Below are positions 53,060 through 61,005 of a stretch of 64,000 bases of DNA, in pieces. The notes under the pieces were generated by a model. That model was not told the DNA's origin. It made no database searches and saw nothing but the letters and a program-made list of their open reading frames with translations. This DNA is from Microbulbifer sp. SAOS-129_SWC (GTDB taxonomy: Bacteria; Pseudomonadota; Gammaproteobacteria; Pseudomonadales; Cellvibrionaceae). The position numbers were made by a program, and so were the translations under genes. The first letter of the stretch is position 1, and each line of letters begins with the position of its first letter. The stretch lies in contig NZ_CP155567.1 in the NCBI RefSeq assembly GCF_039696035.1, forward strand, positions 1,607,001-1,671,000, written 5' to 3'.

Positions 53060-53988
53060 CTGCCGCGCTCTCCATCCAGAACCTACAGAAAACCTACGAC
53101 AACGGCTTCCAGGCACTGAAGGGCATCAGCTTCGATGTGCAGCCGGGGGACTTCTTCGCCCTGCTCGGCCCCAATGGTGCCGGCAAGTCCACCACTATCG
53201 GCATCATCTGCTCGCTGGTGCGTAAGACTGGCGGCAATGTCTCTATCTTCGGTGTCGATATCGACCAGGACTTCCCCAAGGCCAAGCAGCTGCTCGGTGT
53301 GGTGCCGCAGGAGTTCAATTTCAGCCAGTTCGAGAAAGTGTTCGATATCGTCGCGACCCAGGGTGGTTTCTATGGCATGCCGCGCGCGCTCGCCGAGGAG
53401 CGCACCGAGAAATACCTGAAGCAGCTGGGCCTGTGGGACAAGCGCAGCACCCAGGCGCGTATGCTGTCCGGCGGTATGAAGCGCCGGCTGATGATTGCGC
53501 GCGCGCTGATTCACGAACCCCAGCTGCTGATCCTGGATGAGCCCACAGCGGGCGTGGATATCGAACTGCGCCGCTCCATGTGGACCTTCCTGCAGGAGAT
53601 CAACGCAAAGGGCACCACCATTATCCTGACCACCCACTACCTGGAAGAAGCGGAGAGCCTGTGCCGCAATATCGCCATCATCGATAAGGGCGATATTGTC
53701 GAGAACACCTCGATCAAGTCACTGCTCAAAACCCTGAGTCGCGAAACCTTTATTCTCGATACCGCGGATACCCTCGATGGCGCGCCGGATTTCGGCAACT
53801 TCAGTGGCCGCCAGCTGGATGAGCACAGTCTCGAGGTGACGGTGGAGAAGGGCCAGTCCCTGAATGAACTGTTCAACCGCCTGGGCGAGCAGGGTATTTC
53901 CATTGTGAGTATGCGCAATCGCGCCAACCGGCTGGAGGAGCTGTTCGTCTCCCTGCTGGCGGAGCAGAAGCAGGAGGAAGAACAATGA
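53056..53988 (+). CDS. yadG: ABC transporter ATP-binding protein, YadG-like
   Basis: A 310-residue ABC ATPase of the ABC-2 exporter type. Walker A GPNGAGKST (about residues 37-45), Q-loop VVPQEFNFSQFEK, signature LSGGMKRRL and Walker B LLILDEPTAGVD are intact, with the H-loop TTHYLEE. A C-terminal regulatory extension follows. Its last 4 bases overlap the permease start. Substrate unknown; E. coli YadGH is also of unknown substrate. Confidence 0.93.
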   Translation: MTAALSIQNLQKTYDNGFQALKGISFDVQPGDFFALLGPNGAGKSTTIGIICSLVRKTGGNVSIFGVDIDQDFPKAKQLLGVVPQEFNFSQFEKVFDIVATQGGFYGMPRALAEERTEKYLKQLGLWDKRSTQARMLSGGMKRRLMIARALIHEPQLLILDEPTAGVDIELRRSMWTFLQEINAKGTTIILTTHYLEEAESLCRNIAIIDKGDIVENTSIKSLLKTLSRETFILDTADTLDGAPDFGNFSGRQLDEHSLEVTVEKGQSLNELFNRLGEQGISIVSMRNRANRLEELFVSLLAEQKQEEEQ

Positions 53989-54758
53989 ACAGCAACGCCA
54001 TCTGGACTTCCTTCAGTACCATTCTGCGCCGCGAAGTACGCCGTTTTACCCGGATCTGGCCGCAGACGCTGGTGCCGCCCGTGATAACCATGTCGCTGTA
54101 TTTCGTTATCTTCGGTGCCCTGATTGGCAGCCGTATCGGTGATATGGGCGGCTTTTCCTATATGGAATTCGTCGTGCCGGGCCTGATCATGATGTCGGTG
54201 ATTACCAACTCCTACTCCAACGTGGTGTCGTCCTTCTACAGCGCCAAGTTCCAGCGCAGTGTGGAAGAACTGCTGGTCTCCCCGACACCCAACTGGGTGA
54301 TCATGGCCGGCTACGTCTTGGGCGGCGTGTCCCGCGGCCTGATCGTGGGGTTTGTCGTCACCCTGATTGCGCTGTTCTTTACCCACCTGCAGGTGCAGCA
54401 TATCGGCATCACCATCGCCATCGTGTTCATGACGTCGGTGCTGTTCTCGCTGGCCGGGTTTATCAACGCGATCTTTGCCAACAGCTTTGACGATATCTCG
54501 ATCATTCCGACGTTCGTACTGACGCCGCTGACCTACCTGGGTGGGGTTTTCTATTCCATTCAGCTGCTGTCGCCGTTCTGGCAGGGTCTGTCGAAACTGA
54601 ACCCTATCCTGTATATGGTGAACGCCTTCCGCTATGGCGTGCTCGGCGTGTCCGATATCAATGTGATCTGGGCCTTCTGCGGCGTGCTGGTATTTATCGC
54701 GTTGCTGTCTGCCTGGGGCCTGCACCTGATGCGCCACGGCAAGCGCCTGCGCCACTAA
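53985..54758 (+). CDS. yadH: ABC-2 type transporter permease, YadH-like
   Basis: A 257-residue membrane protein with six predicted helices. SRIGDMGGFSYMEFVVPGLIMMSVI, SVEELLVSPTPNWVI and LTYLGGVFYSIQLLSPFWQ are characteristic of the ABC-2/YadH family. With the preceding ATPase it forms an exporter of unknown cargo. Start overlaps yadG by 4 bases. Confidence 0.93.
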   Translation: MNSNAIWTSFSTILRREVRRFTRIWPQTLVPPVITMSLYFVIFGALIGSRIGDMGGFSYMEFVVPGLIMMSVITNSYSNVVSSFYSAKFQRSVEELLVSPTPNWVIMAGYVLGGVSRGLIVGFVVTLIALFFTHLQVQHIGITIAIVFMTSVLFSLAGFINAIFANSFDDISIIPTFVLTPLTYLGGVFYSIQLLSPFWQGLSKLNPILYMVNAFRYGVLGVSDINVIWAFCGVLVFIALLSAWGLHLMRHGKRLRH

Positions 54759-54838
54759 ACTGCGTTTGCGCTTCTGCAGGGGCCTGGTGACTGCCAAGGC
54801 CCGAAAGGTAATCGTTCATTGTCGAGTGTAAAAATCTG

Positions 54839-55669
54839 ATGAACCGCGAAGATTGGCAGAACCTGCCGCTGGGCAAGGAAACCCGTTACGAATCGGCTTA
54901 CAACCCGCAGCTGCTGCACCCGATTCCGCGCGCCGTATCCCGCGCGCATCTGGGGATCAGTGGCGATACGCAGCCGTTTTTCGGTCGCGACGACTGGTGG
55001 GGCTTCGAGCTGTCGTGGCTGAACCCGAAGGGCCTGCCGCAGGTGGCGGTGGCGCGCTTCGGTTTTCCCGCCAGCAGCCCGCACATGGTGGAGTCCAAGT
55101 CCTTCAAGCTGTACCTGAATTCCCTCAACCAGACCCAGTTCGATTCCTGGCCGGTCGTGCGTGAAATCCTGGCGCGGGATCTGGGCGCCGCCGCCGGCGC
55201 ACCGGTGGCGGTGGAGCTTTACCCGGTGGAGGATCCGGTGCTGGACGTGGCGAAGCCCGCCGGCGTGTGTCTCGACCAGCTCGATATCGAAACCCGCCAG
55301 TATCAACCGGATAGCGCATTACTCAAGCTCGCCGACGGCGCCGCGACCGTCAGCGAAACCCTGTACAGTCATCTGCTGCGCAGTAACTGCCCGGTCACCG
55401 GCCAGCCGGACTGGGCCACTGTCTGTGTCACCTATACCGGCCCGGCCCTCGATCGCGAGGCCCTGCTGGCCTATATCGTCTCCTTTCGCGAGCACCAGGA
55501 TTTCCACGAACACTGCGTCGAGCGCATCTTCTGCGATCTGCAGCAACTGGCCGGGTTTGAATCGCTCACGGTCAGCGCGCGCTATACGCGCCGCGGTGGG
55601 CTGGATATCAATCCGCTGCGCAGCACGGAAGAGGCGGCTGCGCCGCCGCCGAGGTTCGCGCGCCAGTAA
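54839..55669 (+). CDS. queF: NADPH-dependent 7-cyano-7-deazaguanine reductase
   Basis: A 276-residue bimodular (E. coli-type) QueF that reduces preQ0 to preQ1 in queuosine synthesis. Catalytic Cys184 is in LLRSNCPVTGQPDW (with Asp191) and substrate-binding Glu85 is in the ESKSFKLYLNS motif. HCVERIF and YTRRGGLDINP match the C-terminus. It follows yadH by 80 bases and may be independent of it. Confidence 0.96.
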   Translation: MNREDWQNLPLGKETRYESAYNPQLLHPIPRAVSRAHLGISGDTQPFFGRDDWWGFELSWLNPKGLPQVAVARFGFPASSPHMVESKSFKLYLNSLNQTQFDSWPVVREILARDLGAAAGAPVAVELYPVEDPVLDVAKPAGVCLDQLDIETRQYQPDSALLKLADGAATVSETLYSHLLRSNCPVTGQPDWATVCVTYTGPALDREALLAYIVSFREHQDFHEHCVERIFCDLQQLAGFESLTVSARYTRRGGLDINPLRSTEEAAAPPPRFARQ

Positions 55670-55790
55670 TCGCTCCCGCGCAGTCTCCTGCCGGGGCGGC
55701 GCGCCCCGGTTTCCACTTCCGTTTGGCGGCCGCCACTATAATCTTTAAAGATTATGGCGTTTGTGGATTCTGCGTAAGCGGGAGGTATCT

Positions 55791-56315
55791 ATGCGAGACG
55801 CGGGTTTCGGCGGCAAAGCGATGACCACGCTCGGTATCCTGACGATCATCCTCGGCGGGCTGGCGCTGGTAGCGCCGGGCTTCGCCGGCCTTTCGATCAT
55901 CATGGCAGTGGGGGTGCTGGTACTGATCGGCGGTATTTTCCGCCTGATCTGGGCATTCCGATCCGGCAGCTTCGGCAAGGGGATGGTCGGCATTGTGCTG
56001 GGGTTGCTGACCATCGTGGCGGCAATCCTGATGCTCAGCCATCCCTTGATTCTGGCTCGTACGCTGACGATGCTGCTGGCGCTCTACTTCATCATTGACG
56101 GTGTCGTAGAGCTGATTGCCGGGATTCGCGCGGTGCCGGAAAGCGGAAAAATGTGGCTGACACTGAGCGGAATTATCTCCATCCTGCTGGGGATTATTCT
56201 GTGGACCCAGTTCCCGTTCTCCGGCAACTGGGTGCTGGGTATCCTGTTCGGCGTAAAACTGATCTTTATCGGTATGACCATTACGGCCGGGGCCAGGCCG
56301 GTGCGCGCTTCCTAG
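55791..56315 (+). CDS. HdeD-like membrane protein
   Basis: A 174-residue protein with about six membrane helices arranged in repeats, the HdeD/DUF308 pattern (LGILTIILGGLALVAPGFAGL; ALYFIIDGVVELIAGIRA; ISILLGIILWTQFP). HdeD of E. coli is linked to acid resistance, but related proteins have no set function. The ATG at 55791 has GGGAGG six bases upstream and is preferred over an upstream start. Confidence 0.85.
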   Translation: MRDAGFGGKAMTTLGILTIILGGLALVAPGFAGLSIIMAVGVLVLIGGIFRLIWAFRSGSFGKGMVGIVLGLLTIVAAILMLSHPLILARTLTMLLALYFIIDGVVELIAGIRAVPESGKMWLTLSGIISILLGIILWTQFPFSGNWVLGILFGVKLIFIGMTITAGARPVRAS

Positions 56316-56355
56316 TTCGTTGCGGCTGTCCGGGCCGGTATAGCGCCGCGCTCCG

Positions 56356-57795
56356 ATGTGGGTACGACGGCTGATCCGCTTCGTTGCGATATGCGTTGTC
56401 GGAATACTGTTGACCCTGTGTGTCGGCCTGGCCGTCTATCTCCAGCGCCTGCCCGATCTGCAGATCTGGCACACGGCAGTGCTGGACGCCGAATACACCA
56501 AAGACTCTCCGGTGCAGACGTTCGAGGAATACCAGGCGCTGGAAGACCGACTGTTCGCCCAGCTCGACGAACGGGTTTACAGCCACACCCGGCCCGCCGA
56601 CCCCGATACGATCAACCGCTACCGGCGCGACAGTCTCGCCGATCCCGCGCGCTGGCCCACCAACTGGAATCGCAGTTTCCTGCTGCAAGCGGAAAATCCC
56701 CGCCGCCTGGTGTTGTTGCTGCACGGTTTGACGGATGCGCCTTACAGCCTTCGACACCTGGCGCTGCGATTGCATCGTGCCGGGGCCACGGTGCTGGGGC
56801 TGCGTATTCCCGGCCACGGTACCGCGCCGTCGGGGCTGGTGACGGTGACCTGGCAGGATATGGCCGCTGCCGTGCAACTGGCGATGCGCCACCTGCAGAA
56901 AATTGGTGCGGGGCGGCCGATCGATATCGTCGGTTACTCCAACGGCGCGGCGCTGGCGGTGCATTATGCGCTCGCCACCATCGACGATCCCGCGCTACCA
57001 GAGGTTGCGCACCTGGTATTGCTGTCGCCGGAAATCGGCATCTCCGCGGCGGCCGAGCTCGCGGTGTGGCAGGCGCGCCTGAGCCACCTGCCGGGGCTGA
57101 AGAAGCTCGAGTGGAATGCCGTGCACCTGGAATACGAGCCGTTTAAATACGGTTCTTTCGCCATCAATGCGGCCGCATTGTCGTACCGCTTCACCCGTGA
57201 GATCCAGCACTGCCTGCGCCGCGACGCAGCCGCGGGCAAGCTGGGCCGGATGCCGCCGATTCTGTCATTTTCATCGGTGATCGACGCTACGGTGGAGGCG
57301 CCGGCCGTGGTTACACAGCTGTTCAACCGGCTGCCGCCGGGTGGCCACGAACTGGTGCTGTTTGATTTCAATCGCCAGGCAGGGGTGGAACCGTTGCTCA
57401 AGTGGAGTCCCGACGCGATGCTCGAGGCCCTGCGGCAGGCGGATCCCCGCGACTATGCCCTGACCCTGGTCACCAACGTCGACAGTCAGTCACTTGCAGT
57501 GACCGCCGTGCACTGGCCCCCGAACCAGAAGTTCGCGACCCGCACACCGCTCGGCTTGAGCTGGCCGCCGGGGATCTATTCCCTGTCTCACGTGGCGCTG
57601 CCGTTCGCGCCGGATGACCCGGTGTATGGCGGTTTCCCGCCGGGGCCGGGGCCAGGAATACAGCTCGGCAATCTCGCCTGGCGCGGCGAGCGCGGCGCAC
57701 TGCAGATCAGCGCCTCGACCCAGCTGCGGCTGCGCTGGAACCCGTTTTATCCGTGGCTGGAGGGTCGTGTGGTGCAGTTCCTGGAACTGGACTGA
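56356..57795 (+). CDS. membrane-anchored alpha/beta hydrolase
   Basis: A 479-residue protein with one N-terminal membrane helix (LIRFVAICVVGILLTLCVGLAVYL) and a large alpha/beta hydrolase domain. LVLLLHGLTDAPYSLRHLA is the oxyanion region, the nucleophile Ser is in DIVGYSNGAALAV, and the fold continues with LLSPEIGIS. The C-terminal 150 residues may carry the rest of the triad (SLSHVALPFAPDD). Similar to monoacylglycerol-lipase/carboxylesterase-like proteins; substrate unknown. It follows the HdeD-like gene by 40 bases and converges on the response regulator gene. Confidence 0.83.
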   Translation: MWVRRLIRFVAICVVGILLTLCVGLAVYLQRLPDLQIWHTAVLDAEYTKDSPVQTFEEYQALEDRLFAQLDERVYSHTRPADPDTINRYRRDSLADPARWPTNWNRSFLLQAENPRRLVLLLHGLTDAPYSLRHLALRLHRAGATVLGLRIPGHGTAPSGLVTVTWQDMAAAVQLAMRHLQKIGAGRPIDIVGYSNGAALAVHYALATIDDPALPEVAHLVLLSPEIGISAAAELAVWQARLSHLPGLKKLEWNAVHLEYEPFKYGSFAINAAALSYRFTREIQHCLRRDAAAGKLGRMPPILSFSSVIDATVEAPAVVTQLFNRLPPGGHELVLFDFNRQAGVEPLLKWSPDAMLEALRQADPRDYALTLVTNVDSQSLAVTAVHWPPNQKFATRTPLGLSWPPGIYSLSHVALPFAPDDPVYGGFPPGPGPGIQLGNLAWRGERGALQISASTQLRLRWNPFYPWLEGRVVQFLELD

Positions 57796-57820
57796 GCACC
57801 CGGTTTCCCGCGGCGGTGTT

Positions 57821-58498
57821 TCAGTTCTCCCACTTGTATCCCATTGCATAAATGGAATGAATCAATTCCATCTCCGGCACCACGCTGGCGATTTTCTTGC
57901 GGATGGATTTGATATGGGTGTCGATGGAGCGCTCGGTGACTGCGCGATCGTTGGCGTAGGCCAGATCCAGCAGCTGTGAGCGGGTGTAGATGCGGCCCTT
58001 GTTGTCGTAAAGCGGGCGCAATATGCGGTATTCGGTCGCGGTCAGTTCTACCGGCTGGCCCTTCAGCAACAGGCGGTTGTCGTTTTCCGGCAGTTCTACC
58101 TCGGATTCCTTTTCCTCCTGGCCGGACTCAAAATGTACCCGTCGCAGCAGTGCCGCTACCCGCGCGGCCACGTTTTTCAGGTTGAACGGCTTGCAAATAT
58201 AGTCGTCCGCGCCCAGCTCCAGCCCCAGCAATTGATCAACCTCCTCGACCCGCGCAGTGAGCATGATGATCGGCACCGTAGAGTGCTCACGCACGGCGCG
58301 GCAAACGGCCATGCCATCCATGCCCGGCAGCATCACGTCCAGCAGGATTACATCGGCGTGATGCCTTTCCAGCCAATCCTGCACCAGGTCGCCGCGATCC
58401 AGCAGAGTGCACTGGTGGCCCTGTGCCTGCAGAAAATTTTTTAACAGCCGGGCTACCTTGGTCTCGTCCTCGACGATCAGCAGCTGTGCGCCTTGCAT
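57821..58498 (-). CDS. OmpR/PhoB-family response regulator, BaeR-like
   Basis: A 225-residue response regulator. Receiver domain with phospho-acceptor Asp54 (VILLDVMLPGMDG), acidic pocket (IVEDET) and KPFN lysine; C-terminal winged helix DNA-binding domain (ELTATEYRILRPLYDN, VTERSIDTHIKSIRKKI). It resembles BaeR, which controls envelope-stress exporters. It follows the kinase gene by 19 bases. Targets are not shown; direct repeats upstream of the kinase gene are candidate sites. Confidence 0.9.
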   Translation of the reverse strand: MQGAQLLIVEDETKVARLLKNFLQAQGHQCTLLDRGDLVQDWLERHHADVILLDVMLPGMDGMAVCRAVREHSTVPIIMLTARVEEVDQLLGLELGADDYICKPFNLKNVAARVAALLRRVHFESGQEEKESEVELPENDNRLLLKGQPVELTATEYRILRPLYDNKGRIYTRSQLLDLAYANDRAVTERSIDTHIKSIRKKIASVVPEMELIHSIYAMGYKWEN

Positions 58499-58517
58499 AC
58501 TTGTCTCCCCTATCTTG

Positions 58518-59906
58518 TCAGGCCGTCAACGGCAGTCGGCAGGTGATTGCGAGGCCGCCGAGTTCGCCGTGGCTGGCCTGGATTACCCCATTTTGTGCCT
58601 CGACAATGCTCTTGCAGATTGACAGACCCAGGCCCGAGCCACCGGTGGCACGATTGCGGGATTCCTCCACCCGGTAGAGGCGCTCGAACAGTTTCGACAG
58701 GCTCGCCGCCGGTACCCCCGGAGCGCTGTCCTGCCAGCACAGCACCAGTTCGCGCTTCTCTTTATACACGGATATGCGTACCTTGCCGCCGCCATCGGTG
58801 TAGCGCTGACTGTTCTGCAGAAGGTTATCCAGCACCTGCTTGAGCCTGCCCCGGTCCGCGTACAGGCTGAGCTCTTTCCCAATCTCCACATCTGTTTCCA
58901 GGCGCAGGCCATGGGACTGCAGCTTCGCCGCGGCTTTTTGTGCGTAAGTATCAAAGAAATGCAGAGCGGGTATGCGTTCGCGCTGGAAAGTCAGGCCACC
59001 CAGATCCGATTGCGCCAGCGTGCGCAAGTCGTTGATCAGGGTGTTCAGCTGGGTGATTTCCTCGCCCATGGATTCCAGCATATTTTCGGATGAACCCTGG
59101 ATACCATACTGTGCCGATTCGACTTCGGCGCTCAGCACTGTCAGGGGTGTGCGCAGCTCGTGGGCCATATCGTTGATCCAGCGCTGGCGGGCCTCCTGGT
59201 TCTGCTCCAGCGCGTTGGCCAGGAAGTTGATGTCTTCCGCCAGTATTGCCAGCTCATCGTCGCCGTAGATCCGCGCTCTCTGACCGAAATCCCCGCCGGC
59301 GAGTTTGTGTACCTTTGCCGACAGGTGGTGTATCGGCCTCAGCAGCCGCCGCGCCAGCAACAGCGAAACGGTCAGTGCGAGGAGGATCGCGATCACCGCG
59401 CCGGCGAGCATAGTCCGTAGTGCCGCGTCGGCAAATCCGGTATTTACCGCTTTGTCTATATCCCTGCCGGCCGGGAAGCCGAGATACCCCACCACCTCAC
59501 CATGGGCGCGCACCGGTACCATCGGAAAATGCGTTCCCGGGGGAAAGGGGCCGCCTGCATTCAGGACGCGTTTGTCGGCATTGAGCAGGCGTACATTGGG
59601 GAAGGGGGGAGGGGACTGGCCGGGGTCGAACCCCGACGGAGGGGGCGCTGGCCTCTGCCCGATGGCAGGGAAGAGACTGCGCAGCCAAAGGTCGTTGGCG
59701 AGCAGCGGCGCCCAGCCGCCGCGTTCTTCATAGAGCTTGCCGACTCGAGTGGCGATATCCCCCAGATGGTTTCGATGCAGCTGTTCGCTGATGCCCCCCA
59801 GACCAGAGCGCACCGCAAAGTAACCACTGGTATAGATGACCGCGGCGGTAACCAGGCATACGGCGAGAAAGGTGGCGAGCAGCTTGTGCGAAATTTTCTT
59901 GAGCAT
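58518..59906 (-). CDS. sensor histidine kinase, BaeS-like
   Basis: A 462-residue membrane kinase. First helix at 9-30, periplasmic part 31-163 with a Pro-rich segment (PAPPPSGFDPGQSPPPFP), second helix 164-186 (LAGAVIAILLALTVSLLLA), HAMP domain, dimerisation domain with phospho-acceptor His249 (NDMAHELRTPLTVL), and a HATPase domain with N box (LDNLLQNSQRY) and G box (GGSGLGLSICKSI). Ligand unknown. It is the promoter-proximal gene of the pair. Confidence 0.92.
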   Translation of the reverse strand: MLKKISHKLLATFLAVCLVTAAVIYTSGYFAVRSGLGGISEQLHRNHLGDIATRVGKLYEERGGWAPLLANDLWLRSLFPAIGQRPAPPPSGFDPGQSPPPFPNVRLLNADKRVLNAGGPFPPGTHFPMVPVRAHGEVVGYLGFPAGRDIDKAVNTGFADAALRTMLAGAVIAILLALTVSLLLARRLLRPIHHLSAKVHKLAGGDFGQRARIYGDDELAILAEDINFLANALEQNQEARQRWINDMAHELRTPLTVLSAEVESAQYGIQGSSENMLESMGEEITQLNTLINDLRTLAQSDLGGLTFQRERIPALHFFDTYAQKAAAKLQSHGLRLETDVEIGKELSLYADRGRLKQVLDNLLQNSQRYTDGGGKVRISVYKEKRELVLCWQDSAPGVPAASLSKLFERLYRVEESRNRATGGSGLGLSICKSIVEAQNGVIQASHGELGGLAITCRLPLTA

Positions 59907-60335
59907 GGTAGATCGGTCGGCCGGAAAAGGAGCCTATTTCACCTGTTCCCCGACAGAGGCTCAAGCGGTATGGAGAGAATATCGGGTAAAAAACTATGTT
60001 TGTATAAAAAGTGCGCAGGATGAAGGAGACTGTATTCGCGCTACTGGTCACTGATAAGTGGCAGACTCCTCTAATTCCTCAATTTTTCCTCAAATTGTGC
60101 TGTTACATTCATCGCACAAAGCGCCCCCGCCTTGACGGGCCCGAAATTCGCTTGATTCGCGGTGAGTTTCGCCGTGGAGTCCAGGTATCGAATTCGCCAT
60201 GCTGTATTGAATCCCCTCAAATTCGTTCAGGTTTGAGGGGATTGCTATTGGTTTTTCGTAACTTCCTGTTGTTGCCGGGATTGGCCGGCGGGCACTTGAG
60301 CGCTACTTGGTCCCGGATTGGAAAATTGACGGAAA
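59907..60335. promoter_or_regulatory. kinase / unknown-gene divergent region with direct repeats and a 12-bp hairpin
   Basis: A 429-base non-coding gap. TTCCTCAA occurs at 60075-60082 and 60086-60093 (11-base period, typical of OmpR-family sites), and a looser copy TCCTCTAA lies at 60067-60074. A perfect 12-bp inverted repeat AATCCCCTCAAA/TTTGAGGGGATT is at 60210-60221 / 60232-60243. CCTCAAATT occurs at 60088-60096 and 60215-60223. A longer frame beginning 60011 that reads through this region has unlikely composition and is not called. Confidence 0.45.
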
Positions 60336-60737
60336 ATGATGATGACAAATGTTGCAGAGCTCAAATTCCCCGCGAGCATCCCGGTACCGGAGATTTCCCT
60401 GAGCCTGCACCGCGATCAGGTGTCGGGCCTGAACCTCTACATCCTCGTGAAGGACTTTCACCTGGGGCCGCCGGAACTGGCAGTGAAAGGGCGGCGGCCC
60501 ACGGGGCAGGGAAACCTGTATATCAACGGCAAAAAAGTTCGGCGGCTCTATGGCGCCTACCAGCACTTGTCCGAGGGTTTATTCAAACCGGGCGTCAATC
60601 TGGTAATGGTCTCCCTCTGCGATCACGATCAGCGTCCCTGCAAGCGCAACGGCGTACACATCCAGGCCAGCTGCTTCCTGAATCTGGATACGGAGGAACT
60701 GGTGCTGCACAGCTTCAGCAGCTCGCCGACGCATTGA
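60336..60737 (+). CDS. hypothetical protein with NLYINGKKV motif
   Basis: A 133-residue soluble protein starting MMMTNVAELKF (any of three consecutive ATGs). The region TGQGNLYINGKKVRRLYGAYQHLSEG..GVNLVMVSLCDHDQ recalls a group of small exported proteins with a HLYVNGxKxxRxYG signature and beta-sandwich character; here there is no signal peptide. The match is from memory and the function of that group is unsettled. It stands alone between the two-component genes and the large FG-GAP protein gene. Confidence 0.6.
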   Translation: MMMTNVAELKFPASIPVPEISLSLHRDQVSGLNLYILVKDFHLGPPELAVKGRRPTGQGNLYINGKKVRRLYGAYQHLSEGLFKPGVNLVMVSLCDHDQRPCKRNGVHIQASCFLNLDTEELVLHSFSSSPTH

Positions 60738-60896
60738 TTGTAGAAGTACGGTGGTGTGCCCGGAAAGGGACTAAAAATTGGTTTTCCGGAATTTTCAGAT
60801 CAACAGGGATTCAGGTGCCCCACTGGTTGGAGCGCTGCAGATCTTTTCGCGCCTAAAGTAGAGCGGACTACGCCGCTGCGTATTGTTTGCGCATTA

Positions 60897-60919
60897 CCCT
60901 CAAATTTCCCCCACATTTG
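60897..60919 (+). promoter_or_regulatory. candidate direct-repeat operator upstream of the FG-GAP protein gene
   Basis: CCCTCAAATTT (60897-60907) is followed by CCCCCACATTTG (60908-60919), two similar half-sites 11 bases apart. CCTCAAATT is the same 9-mer found twice before the kinase gene. The site lies about 90 bases before the FG-GAP gene start. The rest of 60738-61005 shows nothing else convincing. Confidence 0.4.
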
Positions 60920-61005
60920 TCCGTTAGGCTTGGGCTGATATGCGAGGGAATCACTGTTTTTAAAAAATGAATACTAATAGCCAGATAACCATAGGGGAGA
61001 TAACC

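Noticed and set aside
54759..54838. PreQ1 riboswitch before queF
   Set aside because: The 80-base gap has only a bulged GGGCC/GGCCC stem and no preQ1 aptamer pattern.
60011..60856. A 281-codon frame overlapping the unknown gene
   Set aside because: It reads through the 12-bp hairpin and direct repeats, has no Shine-Dalgarno and shadow-like composition; the 60336 frame is protein-like.
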